DNA of 64,000 nucleotides, taken from the NCBI GenBank assembly GCA_002707145.1, contig PAMD01000020.1:20190-84189 (forward strand). Direction: 5' to 3'. This document shows, piece after piece, positions 8,457 through 15,963 of this stretch. Each line of letters starts with the position of its first letter. Position 1 is the first letter of the stretch. Under the pieces are notes generated by a model, which was given only the letters and a program-made list of their open reading frames with translations, had not been told where the DNA came from and did not search any database. This DNA comes from Flavobacteriales bacterium (lineage in GTDB: Bacteria > Bacteroidota > Bacteroidia > Flavobacteriales > UBA7430). A program made the position numbers and the translations under genes.

Positions 8457-9529
8457 GCCCAAGGCGGTTCCTGATAAAAATAGTTTGGAGTAACAATTTC
8501 ATTATTCATCTCAGTGTGAAAAACTTCCATTGTAGAGGCCGATATCGGTGGCACAATCCACGACCAATCAGCTGTGACACTTCTATTCTCTTTTGCTTCT
8601 TGGCGCATAAATTGCATAAATTGCTTAGATGCAGAATGGTGGTCAATAATCTTGACTCCAGCCTTTCGAAAAGAATACAAAACAGCCTGATTTAATTCAA
8701 CCAAAGCCCTATCTTTCCATAAGCTATTTTTGTCACGGATATCTAATCCCATTGCTTTCGCTACTTGAGGAAGCATATTATATCTGTCTTCATCAGATAG
8801 GTTTCTTGCTCCGATCTCCGTACCCATGTACCATCCATTAAAGGGAGCAGCTTTAAATTCAATACCGCCTATTTCTAATTTCATATTAGAAATAATAGGT
8901 GTAGAATACCATTTAAGTTTTAGCTCATTTAAAGAAGGTATATTTGGATGCTCTATTTTGACAAGAGAAACTATCTCTTCAGGGATTTCCCTTATTTCTA
9001 GTGGAGTGTTGCCTATTTTAATAACCAAAGGCAATACATCAAAAGCAGTCATTTTAGATTCCCAACCCAAAAGAAGACACTGTTGAGTAAAGGCTATATT
9101 TTTTGAATCACCTACTATTGTTCCATCTGCAAGTGTGTATCCTGCAAAACCTATAAGTTGTGGATTCCATATACGTATATCTTTGTTGGCATGAAAAACA
9201 GAGATAGTAGGCCTAATATTTCCATTATTTGTGGCGAATTTAATGTGCTCAAATAAGGCATCAAAAACACAATTTGAGGTATCTAATTCGCGGCAATCAA
9301 AAACCTCCATACTCTGCCAAAAAAGTCTACCAATACATTTATTGGAATTACGCCACGCTACTTTAGTTCCATAAACTAGCTCAAAGTTTAACAAGGAATA
9401 GGTTCCTGTAGATTTGATAGAAGCCTCAACCTCTATCATGCGTGTATGGAATTCATTATTCCGTTCTAATTCTCTATAGCATAACTCTAGATAGTCTCTA
9501 GCTTTTTGCATTATCGATAAATCTTCCAT
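8453..9529 (-). CDS. nos: Bacterial nitric oxide synthase oxygenase
   Basis: Heme-thiolate enzyme oxidising L-arginine to citrulline and nitric oxide. At 358 residues it is an oxygenase domain only, as in Bacillus NOS, with no reductase attached. The proximal heme ligand is Cys65 in WRNSNKCIGRLFW. The substrate pocket motif GWYMGTEIGARNL gives Trp233 and Glu238, the latter aligning with the arginine-binding Glu. The pterin/dimer segment ADWSWIVPPISAS and the tail near PPWA are present, so the enzyme looks complete. It is the last gene of a minus-strand run, 53 bases after the UbiD-type gene, and its stop overlaps the rlmB stop. No dedicated flavodoxin or reductase gene is in the window. NOS is patchily distributed in bacteria, so acquisition by transfer is possible. 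Confidence 0.95.
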   Translation of the reverse strand: MEDLSIMQKARDYLELCYRELERNNEFHTRMIEVEASIKSTGTYSLLNFELVYGTKVAWRNSNKCIGRLFWQSMEVFDCRELDTSNCVFDALFEHIKFATNNGNIRPTISVFHANKDIRIWNPQLIGFAGYTLADGTIVGDSKNIAFTQQCLLLGWESKMTAFDVLPLVIKIGNTPLEIREIPEEIVSLVKIEHPNIPSLNELKLKWYSTPIISNMKLEIGGIEFKAAPFNGWYMGTEIGARNLSDEDRYNMLPQVAKAMGLDIRDKNSLWKDRALVELNQAVLYSFRKAGVKIIDHHSASKQFMQFMRQEAKENRSVTADWSWIVPPISASTMEVFHTEMNNEIVTPNYFYQEPPWA

Positions 9530-9582
9530 TCTTATTTAATAATACAATTATTGATTTTTTTTCGAGAAGTATTAATATCAGA

Positions 9583-11421
9583 CTACAATTTTGACAAATC
9601 TGGATGATTAGCAAAAAGGGCATCCACTCGCTTCTCTACTTTATCGTCAAGAACTAAAAGAGGTGCATGATGTGGTTTTATGCGAGTATCAATCATAAGA
9701 CTCCCATTGCATCCCCAATGCTTAAATTCAGTAAAGGAATCTATTCCATAAATGTCATGAGATGGATTTGCACGAGTAAATGTAGTCCACAAGAAATTGT
9801 GATAATTCTCAGCAACAAAATCGGCATCATCCGTAAGAAGTATTAAAGGAAATGAATTCATTGCATCAGAAAGGATTTCTTTTATAGCAATACCCCAATC
9901 ATAGACTTCTTCTTTAGCTTGCGCATATGTATCAAAAGAATTACAAGAGATAGCTAAAATTCCTGGAGCTACAATGCTTATTTTAAAGAGACCATTAGGC
10001 AATTTTTCTGGTGAGGAAAACTCAGTTTGTAAGGAACGATACTTATTTCCAGCTACGGCAACCACAACTTTAGAGCCCGAATTTAAAACTTCGCTTGAAT
10101 AATCAAGTGTATCTATGCTAGTCTTAGTATGGAAATGGAGATCTCTACTCCACTGTACTCTTTCTAGAATATGATGGAGGAAGGATTGTTCGTGATTGAC
10201 TTTTAGATCCCGATCATCTTCTTCTGCAGCAATAAACAAAAACTTTGCCAAAGACATTTGTCCAAAACCAAGAATGTGGTTGGCTTGTGTTAGTATTTCG
10301 GCAGGAGTTCGTTCTTTTACATAAGGAGTATAACGTTCTGAACCTATTGCAAAAAGAAGAGGATGAACCCCCGAGGCATCTACCGCATGAACAGATTTCA
10401 CTCCAGGCAGTTCCATCTTTATAGTATCTCCAGCAAGTTCGTGGATCAAAGCTCCAAAACTTGTATCCTCCTGAGGAGGTCTTCCAACCACAGTGAAGGG
10501 CCATATAGCATTTTTCTTGTGATAAACTTTATGGACTTTCATAAAGGGAAAATCATGTTTTAAGCTATAATATCCTAAATGGTCTCCAAATGGACCTTCT
10601 GGCTTTACAGAATGAGGATGAACTTCCCCCGTAATAACAAAATCAGCATCAGCACAAACCGTATAACCATCTTCCAAAAAATAACGCATTCGCTTGCCAC
10701 CTAACATTCCCGAAAAAGCAAATTCTGGCAAACCTTCAGGCAAGGGCATCACAGCGGAGAAACTTAGTGCGGGAGGACCACCAACAAAAACACTAACTTT
10801 CAATGGTTGCCCTTTGACATTTGCTTTGGATTGATGTACACCGATACCGCGATGAATTTGATAATGAAGGCCAATTTCTTGATTTTGAGTATATTCATTA
10901 CCCGCAAGTTGAATTCGGTACATACCCATATTCGATTTCATCCACCCAGGCTGATCTATATCTTCCGTGTACACAATAGGAAGGGTAACAAAAGGACCTC
11001 CATCGTCTTTCCAACAAGTAATTTGTGGAACCTTGTCTAAAGTAGTCTCAAGCATTGCGGCTTTAGACCTAGATATTTTTTTAGGCAGCGCATTATACAG
11101 ATGCTTGGGGGCTGAGAGATATTTCAATGGATTCTTGAGTGCCAACAATGGATCTTTCTTTAACAAAGCAATATTTTGAACCATAGAAAGGGTGTCTCTA
11201 AACAAAAATTTAGACCGATTTACATCACCAAAAAGATTAGATAATGAACGAAACTCAGATCCTTTTACTTTTTCAAATAGAATTGCTGGTGCCCCCAACT
11301 TAAATGCGCGTAGCTGAATAGAAGACATTTCCAAAAATGGATCAACCTCTTCATGTATGCGAATAAGTTGGCCATTTTTTTCAAGATCTAAGATGGTTGA
11401 CTCTAAACTCTTATAACCCAT
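9583..11421 (-). CDS. UbiD-family prenylated-FMN-dependent decarboxylase
   Basis: A 612-residue UbiD-type (de)carboxylase. Recognisable blocks include the N-terminal MGYKSLESTILDLEKNGQLIRI, the prFMN/metal-binding middle with MGMYRIQL and GIGVHQ, PEGPFGDHLGYYSL, VVGRPPQEDTSFG, and the ERYTPYVKERTPAEI region. In related bacteria, members of this length are annotated for quinone-type aromatic decarboxylation, but the substrate is not fixed by sequence. The ATG at 11421 is preferred to an in-frame ATG ten codons upstream because the family begins at MGYKSL. The UbiX partner that makes prFMN is not in this window. nos follows on the same strand. Confidence 0.87.
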   Translation of the reverse strand: MGYKSLESTILDLEKNGQLIRIHEEVDPFLEMSSIQLRAFKLGAPAILFEKVKGSEFRSLSNLFGDVNRSKFLFRDTLSMVQNIALLKKDPLLALKNPLKYLSAPKHLYNALPKKISRSKAAMLETTLDKVPQITCWKDDGGPFVTLPIVYTEDIDQPGWMKSNMGMYRIQLAGNEYTQNQEIGLHYQIHRGIGVHQSKANVKGQPLKVSVFVGGPPALSFSAVMPLPEGLPEFAFSGMLGGKRMRYFLEDGYTVCADADFVITGEVHPHSVKPEGPFGDHLGYYSLKHDFPFMKVHKVYHKKNAIWPFTVVGRPPQEDTSFGALIHELAGDTIKMELPGVKSVHAVDASGVHPLLFAIGSERYTPYVKERTPAEILTQANHILGFGQMSLAKFLFIAAEEDDRDLKVNHEQSFLHHILERVQWSRDLHFHTKTSIDTLDYSSEVLNSGSKVVVAVAGNKYRSLQTEFSSPEKLPNGLFKISIVAPGILAISCNSFDTYAQAKEEVYDWGIAIKEILSDAMNSFPLILLTDDADFVAENYHNFLWTTFTRANPSHDIYGIDSFTEFKHWGCNGSLMIDTRIKPHHAPLLVLDDKVEKRVDALFANHPDLSKL

Positions 11422-11535
11422 TAAAAAAATGTTTTTGTAAAGATAATTCATTATTAAATGAATTAAAATTAAAACAGATTTGAATTATCATAGACTCGTT
11501 AAGGTAAGAAAAACCTCTATCGAGCCGTTTTTTTA

Positions 11536-12651
11536 TTATTGAAACATTTCTTTGACCTTATCGAAAAAGGATTTGTTATTAGCATCGGGCTTAGGATGAA
11601 AATTAGCATCATCACGAGAAGTTTCAAAAAACTTTTTTTGCTTCTCACTTAAGTCTTGAGGTGTCCATACATTAACATGAATTAGTAAATCTCCATTTCC
11701 GTATTGATCAACACTTGGAAGCCCTTTTCCGCGAAGACGAAGTATCTTTCCAGATTGAATTCCTTGCTCAAGTTTTATTTTCACTTTAGATGACAACGTT
11801 TGAATTTCTGGATTACTTCCGAGAACAGCATCGGAATAACTTATGAATAATTCAAAATGAAGATTTTTACCGTCCCTCTTCAATACATCGTGAGCTTGTT
11901 CTTCAATCAAAACAATTAGGTCACCAGCTACTCCATCAAATGGAGCATAATTACCTTTACCTGAGACAGATAATTGCATTCCGTCATCCACTCCAGCTGG
12001 AATATTGATACTAATAGTGTCTTCTTTACTAATCATTCCATTTCTATCAGAACCAGAAGGCTTATCTTCTATAATTTTCCCAAGCCCATTGCACACAGAA
12101 CATGTAGTTGAAGTTTGCATTCTTCCTAGGGGCGTATTAACAATCTGAACAGTTTGACCAGAACCATTACAATTTGTACAGGTTTTGTAGGATACATTGT
12201 CGGCAATAACCAACCTCCTAACTTTTATTTTCTTTTCAACACCACTTTCAATTTCCTCAAGGGTGAGACTAACTCGAACTCGAAGGTTAGAACCTCTGCT
12301 ACGGCGTCTACCACCTCGAGAACTTCCAAATCCTCCACCTCCAAAAGCTGAACCAAAAATATCTCCAAACTGACTAAATATATCATCCATATTCATGCCA
12401 CCGGAACCGGAGCCAAAACCACCTCCTTCGAGCCCTGCATGCCCATACTGGTCGTAACGTGCTTTTTTGTCCGCGTTATTTAGTACCTCATAAGCTTCTG
12501 CCGCTTCTTTAAATTTCGTCTCGGCAGATTTATCATCCGGATTTTTATCAGGATGATACTTAATAGCTAACTTACGGTATGCTTTTTTTAATTCTTTTTC
12601 TGTAGCACTTTTTCCTACACCTAATATATCGTAATAATCTCTTTTAGCCAT
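11536..12651 (-). CDS. dnaJ: Chaperone DnaJ with a reduced zinc finger
   Basis: Hsp40 co-chaperone that stimulates DnaK ATPase and delivers substrates. Residues 1-70 are the J domain with HPD at 33-35. A Gly-rich region with a basic RGGRRRSRG patch spans about 74-121. The zinc-finger region has only two CxxCxGxG repeats (Cys158/161 and Cys184/187) instead of the classical four, so it can form a single zinc site. The C-terminal beta domains (KIRVR-like, [16 protein letters not shown]) and tail are intact at 371 residues. It follows grpE by nine bases, giving a grpE-dnaJ operon; dnaK is elsewhere. The reduced finger may be a lineage trait. Confidence 0.95.
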   Translation of the reverse strand: MAKRDYYDILGVGKSATEKELKKAYRKLAIKYHPDKNPDDKSAETKFKEAAEAYEVLNNADKKARYDQYGHAGLEGGGFGSGSGGMNMDDIFSQFGDIFGSAFGGGGFGSSRGGRRRSRGSNLRVRVSLTLEEIESGVEKKIKVRRLVIADNVSYKTCTNCNGSGQTVQIVNTPLGRMQTSTTCSVCNGLGKIIEDKPSGSDRNGMISKEDTISINIPAGVDDGMQLSVSGKGNYAPFDGVAGDLIVLIEEQAHDVLKRDGKNLHFELFISYSDAVLGSNPEIQTLSSKVKIKLEQGIQSGKILRLRGKGLPSVDQYGNGDLLIHVNVWTPQDLSEKQKKFFETSRDDANFHPKPDANNKSFFDKVKEMFQ

Positions 12652-12660
12652 TTTTCTGTT

Positions 12661-13257
12661 TTATTGACCCACCACTACTTTTGCGTAACGGATTACTTTG
12701 TCGTTTAATAGGTAACCTTTTTCGGTTTCATCAATAACTTTTCCCTTCATATCTTTGTTAGGAGAGGGTATCTGGGTAATTGCCTCATGAAAGTCAGTAT
12801 CGAACAAAGAACCTACTGAGGAATCCATTACACTGAGTCCTTTTTGATTTAGGATTCCAAGTAGTTTAGAGTGAATAAGATCGATCCCTTTTTTAATTTC
12901 TTCGGGATCTTTAGTCGTTTCATGATGCTTAGAAGCACGATCAAAATCATCTAAAATAGTCAACATGGACTCAAAAAATTCGACTCCAGCATTTCTGAAT
13001 AGATCTATTCTTTCCTTAGCAGTTCGTTTCTTGAAATTTTCAAATTCCGCAAAAATTCGAAGTTGTTTATCTTTTAATTCAGTGATTTCCTTCTCTAATT
13101 GTTCCTCCTTACTTAATTCAATGGTTTGCTCTTTTTCTGAAATTTCATCAGTTTCTTGGTTATTAGGTTCATTGGATTCATTGGATTCATTGGATTCATT
13201 GGATTCCTGTAGGTCTTCTACTAGCTCAGAATCTTTATTATTTTTTTTATTTTGCAT
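12661..13257 (-). CDS. grpE: Nucleotide exchange factor GrpE with a tandem-repeat N-terminal tail
   Basis: GrpE releases ADP from DnaK. The N-terminal about 55 residues are acidic and disordered-looking, with ESN repeated four times then EPN, encoded by a 9-bp tandem repeat. A long helix (KEEQLEKEITELKDKQLRIFAEFENFKKR) leads to the conserved dimer and beta-wing region, including FESMLTILDDFDRA, FDTDFHEAI and the closing KVIRYAKVVVG. The length of 198 is typical. It starts the grpE-dnaJ unit; upstream lies a 177-base gap with a 7-bp inverted repeat that could be an operator. Confidence 0.94.
   Translation of the reverse strand: MQNKKNNKDSELVEDLQESNESNESNESNEPNNQETDEISEKEQTIELSKEEQLEKEITELKDKQLRIFAEFENFKKRTAKERIDLFRNAGVEFFESMLTILDDFDRASKHHETTKDPEEIKKGIDLIHSKLLGILNQKGLSVMDSSVGSLFDTDFHEAITQIPSPNKDMKGKVIDETEKGYLLNDKVIRYAKVVVGQ
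13171..13206. repeat. 9-bp tandem repeat in grpE (4 perfect copies)
   Basis: ATTGGATTC repeats four times without error, preceded by one diverged copy (ATTAGGTTC at 13162-13170). The period is three codons, so copy-number change keeps the grpE frame and only adds or removes Glu-Ser-Asn units. Confidence 0.95.
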
Positions 13258-13285
13258 TTTGCTTTATTATTGTTTTATTATCTAT

Positions 13286-13306
13286 AATGGCAATTATTCT
13301 GCCATT
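13286..13306. promoter_or_regulatory. Perfect inverted repeat upstream of grpE, candidate operator
   Basis: AATGGCA-N7-TGCCATT lies about 30-50 bases before the grpE start. A 7-bp dyad with a centre spacing of two helical half-turns is typical of dimeric regulator sites. No regulator gene is adjacent, and this could be chance; a stem-loop in the leader RNA is the alternative. Confidence 0.35.
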
Positions 13307-13434
13307 TAAACTTCTATGACATAATGACGTAAAAATAGTAAAAATTCAAAGAATTTGACAGCGTTTTTTAAACTCTTTGGGGGGACAAATAGATGCAAAA
13401 AATTAGAAATATGAAGAGAAAATAAATCCAGTAA

Positions 13435-14010
13435 TTACTGTGTCAGCCTTTTTATTACGGCATATAAAGACGGGCCTTCTAAATTTTTTGCCAATACGAA
13501 ACCATTTTCATCGATCAAAAAGTTCGATGGTATACTATTAATATGGTACTTTTTCGCAGTAGGAGAACTCCAACCTTGAAGGTCACTTCCATGGCTACTC
13601 CATATTAAACCATCCTGATTAATCGCATTGAGCCAATCTGCTTTAGCATGTTCTTGTTTTGAATTACCAGAGCGATCCATTAAACCGTCTAATGAGATAC
13701 TGATTACATCAAAACCATTTGCTGTTTTGAAATTAGCGGAACTAAATGTGTTGTAGGTTGATACTATATTGGGGTTGTCTCTTCGACAAGGTCCGCACCA
13801 AGATGCCCAAAAATCAAGAAGTACAATTTTTCCTTTATAATCTGACAGTTTAAAGGAATCTCCAGAAGGACTTTCAATAGAAAAATCCGGAGCTAAATCT
13901 CCCACGTTTATTCCTTTTACTTGAAGATTAAAGAAGGAATCATTATTTGTGAAGGAACTAAAGCCAAAGCAAAAAAGTATAAAGGACGAAGCAATTAAAA
14001 TAGGTTTCAT
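13435..14010 (-). CDS. TlpA-family exported thiol-disulfide oxidoreductase
   Basis: A 191-residue periplasmic thioredoxin-like protein. An N-terminal signal peptide (MKPILIASSFILFCFGF) is followed by the AhpC/TSA-redoxin opening VGDLAPDFSIESPSGD and the active site WASWCGPCR (Cys72, Cys75). The cis-Pro region reads INSIPSNFLIDENG. It is shorter than the lipoprotein at 1185 and lacks the DUF4369-like domain, but both share the same insertion DGLMDRSGNSKQEHAKADW / DGTPQQKNPEDDW and a later W.SH/W.QTS segment, marking them as one Bacteroidota subfamily. It starts 20 bases after murA, so co-transcription is likely. The target proteins are unknown. Confidence 0.87.
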   Translation of the reverse strand: MKPILIASSFILFCFGFSSFTNNDSFFNLQVKGINVGDLAPDFSIESPSGDSFKLSDYKGKIVLLDFWASWCGPCRRDNPNIVSTYNTFSSANFKTANGFDVISISLDGLMDRSGNSKQEHAKADWLNAINQDGLIWSSHGSDLQGWSSPTAKKYHINSIPSNFLIDENGFVLAKNLEGPSLYAVIKRLTQ

Positions 14011-14030
14011 GATAATTTAAATTTATAATA

Positions 14031-15338
14031 TTAATTCATTCGAGAAATATCCGCCCCAATGGCAATTAACCTAGCTTCAATATCTTCATATCCTCGATCA
14101 ATTTGTTCGATATTATGAATGGTACTCTCACCCTCGGCGGATAGGGCAGCGATAAGAAGTGAAATTCCAGCTCGAATGTCTGGAGAAGTCATGATTGTAG
14201 GTTTAAGGGAACTTTTTCTATCCAAGCCTATAACAGTCGCACGATGAGGATCACATAAAATAATTTGGGCTCCCATATCAATTAATTTATCTGTAAAAAA
14301 TAATCTGCTCTCAAACATTTTTTGATGAATCAATACTGAGCCTCGGGCTTGGGTCGCAACTACTAAAATGATACTCAATAAGTCTGGAGTGAATCCGGGC
14401 CAAGGGGCATCAGAAATATTCATAATTGAACCATCAATAAAACTTTCTATCTCGTAAGATTTCTGAGCAGGCACATAAATATCGTCTCCTTTTCTCTGAA
14501 GCCTTATACCCAATTTTCTAAAAGTGGCAGGAATTATCCCAAGCTTATCGTATGAAACGTCTTTAATAGTCAATTCAGACTGAGTCATTGCAGCTAGACC
14601 AATCCAAGAACCAATTTCAATCATATCGGGCAATACGCGATGAACACAAGAACCTAAAGATTGAACTCCATCTATAACAAGAAGATTGGAACCCAATCCG
14701 GAAATCCGACCACCCATTTGATTAATCATCTCACAAAGCTGTTGAATATATGGCTCACAGGCAGCATTGTATATTTGTGTTTTCCCTTGAGCCAAGGATG
14801 CTGCCATTACAATATTTGCGGTTCCAGTAACAGAAGCTTCCTCTAAAAGCATATGAGCTCCTTTGAGTTCTTCAGCTTTTATTTCAAAAAATCCATTAAG
14901 GTCATCATAGTGAAAAGTTGCACCCAGTTTTTCAAAACCAATAAAATGAGTATCCAATCTTCGGCGTCCAATTTTATCTCCTCCAGGCCTAGGGATAGCT
15001 GCTTGACCAAATCTAGCAAGCAATGGACCAACGATCATTATAGATCCTCTTAACTTGCCTCCTTTTTCTTTAAAGCTTTCACTTAAAAGATAATTTAGAT
15101 CAATTTCATCTGCCTGAAAAGTATATGAGCCTTTGGTTAATTTCTCTACCTTCACGCCCAAATCAATCAAAATTTCTATCAACTTATTCACATCAATAAT
15201 ATCGGGTATATTGTGAACTATTACCTTTTCAGGAGTCAAAAGAACCGCACTGATAATCTGAAGAGCTTCATTTTTTGCTCCTTGAGGAGTGATTTCTCCA
15301 GAAAGTTTTTTCCCTCCCTTTATTTTGAATGAAGCCAT
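14031..15338 (-). CDS. murA: UDP-N-acetylglucosamine 1-carboxyvinyltransferase, Asp-type active site
   Basis: MurA transfers enolpyruvate from PEP to UDP-GlcNAc, the first committed step of peptidoglycan synthesis. The 435 residues have the catalytic KNEAL segment (Lys22-Asn23), RGSIMIVGPLLARFG, and the loop PRPGGDKIGRRRLD. The residue aligning with E. coli Cys115 is Asp121. Cys is the fosfomycin target, and Asp at this position is known to make MurA insensitive, so this enzyme should be intrinsically resistant. The C-terminal blocks TSPDIRAG and IEQIDRGYEDI are intact. The DUF4290 gene lies four bases upstream on the same strand, a pairing common in Bacteroidota. Confidence 0.96.
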   Translation of the reverse strand: MASFKIKGGKKLSGEITPQGAKNEALQIISAVLLTPEKVIVHNIPDIIDVNKLIEILIDLGVKVEKLTKGSYTFQADEIDLNYLLSESFKEKGGKLRGSIMIVGPLLARFGQAAIPRPGGDKIGRRRLDTHFIGFEKLGATFHYDDLNGFFEIKAEELKGAHMLLEEASVTGTANIVMAASLAQGKTQIYNAACEPYIQQLCEMINQMGGRISGLGSNLLVIDGVQSLGSCVHRVLPDMIEIGSWIGLAAMTQSELTIKDVSYDKLGIIPATFRKLGIRLQRKGDDIYVPAQKSYEIESFIDGSIMNISDAPWPGFTPDLLSIILVVATQARGSVLIHQKMFESRLFFTDKLIDMGAQIILCDPHRATVIGLDRKSSLKPTIMTSPDIRAGISLLIAALSAEGESTIHNIEQIDRGYEDIEARLIAIGADISRMN

Positions 15339-15341
15339 GAA

Positions 15342-15953
15342 TTATTTTCTTCTGACGTGATTTGACCGGCCTCTGTTATTTTGCTTTTTGTAGTTTCGCT
15401 GGGGCTTAACACCTGCAAATGAGGATAGTTTAAATGTTTGCTTTACTTCTAATTTGTTGTCAGACATTTGGCTTAAATGCTTAAATATTACTTCATCCTC
15501 AACGGTCGCTTTATTCCATGTTAAGTAGCATTTTTTCATGTGGTTTGCTAAGGCATGAACTAACATATCTTTGTATTCTCCTTCTTCTATACTGATGGCT
15601 CTTTCGATGATGAGAGGCAATATTTTGCCATAATGGCGAAGTTTTATTTTGTTCTCCGAATAAGGAAGTCTTTCAGGCTTCTTTTCAAAAGACTGCTTGG
15701 ATGGCTTTTCATAAGGGGAATCTACATCAAGATTAAAATCGGACATAATAAAAAGATGGTCCCAAAGCTTGTGTTTAAAATCTGGAACATCTCTTAGGTG
15801 AGGGTTTAAATTCCCCATCACTTCAATGATAGATTTGGCTTGGTGATTTCGCTTTTCAGAATCCTCGATTTCTATGATAGAATGAACCATCTTTTGAACA
15901 TTTCTTCCGTATTCAGGAATAATTAGTTTAGGTAATGAGGTATTGTATTCCAT
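15342..15953 (-). CDS. DUF4290 domain protein
   Basis: A 203-residue protein matching the DUF4290 family by its opening MEYNTSLPKLIIPEYGRN and the SIIEVMGNLNPHLRD segment. It is predicted cytoplasmic and largely helical, with a very basic tail (KPQRNYKKQNNRGRSNHVRRK) that suggests nucleic-acid or polyanion binding. It has no known function. The family typically sits directly before murA in Bacteroidota, as here with a three-base gap, so a role linked to cell-wall synthesis or its control is plausible but is an inference from context. It follows uvrD by ten bases. Confidence 0.87.
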   Translation of the reverse strand: MEYNTSLPKLIIPEYGRNVQKMVHSIIEIEDSEKRNHQAKSIIEVMGNLNPHLRDVPDFKHKLWDHLFIMSDFNLDVDSPYEKPSKQSFEKKPERLPYSENKIKLRHYGKILPLIIERAISIEEGEYKDMLVHALANHMKKCYLTWNKATVEDEVIFKHLSQMSDNKLEVKQTFKLSSFAGVKPQRNYKKQNNRGRSNHVRRK

Positions 15954-15963
15954 TCAAAAAAAT

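Noticed and set aside
10214..10504. 96-residue minus-strand frame inside the UbiD-type gene
   Set aside because: It is an out-of-frame shadow of the UbiD reading frame.
11490..11530. CTCG...CGAG nested hairpin after dnaJ considered as a terminator
   Set aside because: The stem is interrupted and has no T run on the dnaJ strand.
13171..13206. Short direct repeats considered as a CRISPR array
   Set aside because: Units are 9 bp with no spacers and lie inside grpE in frame; they encode ESN repeats.
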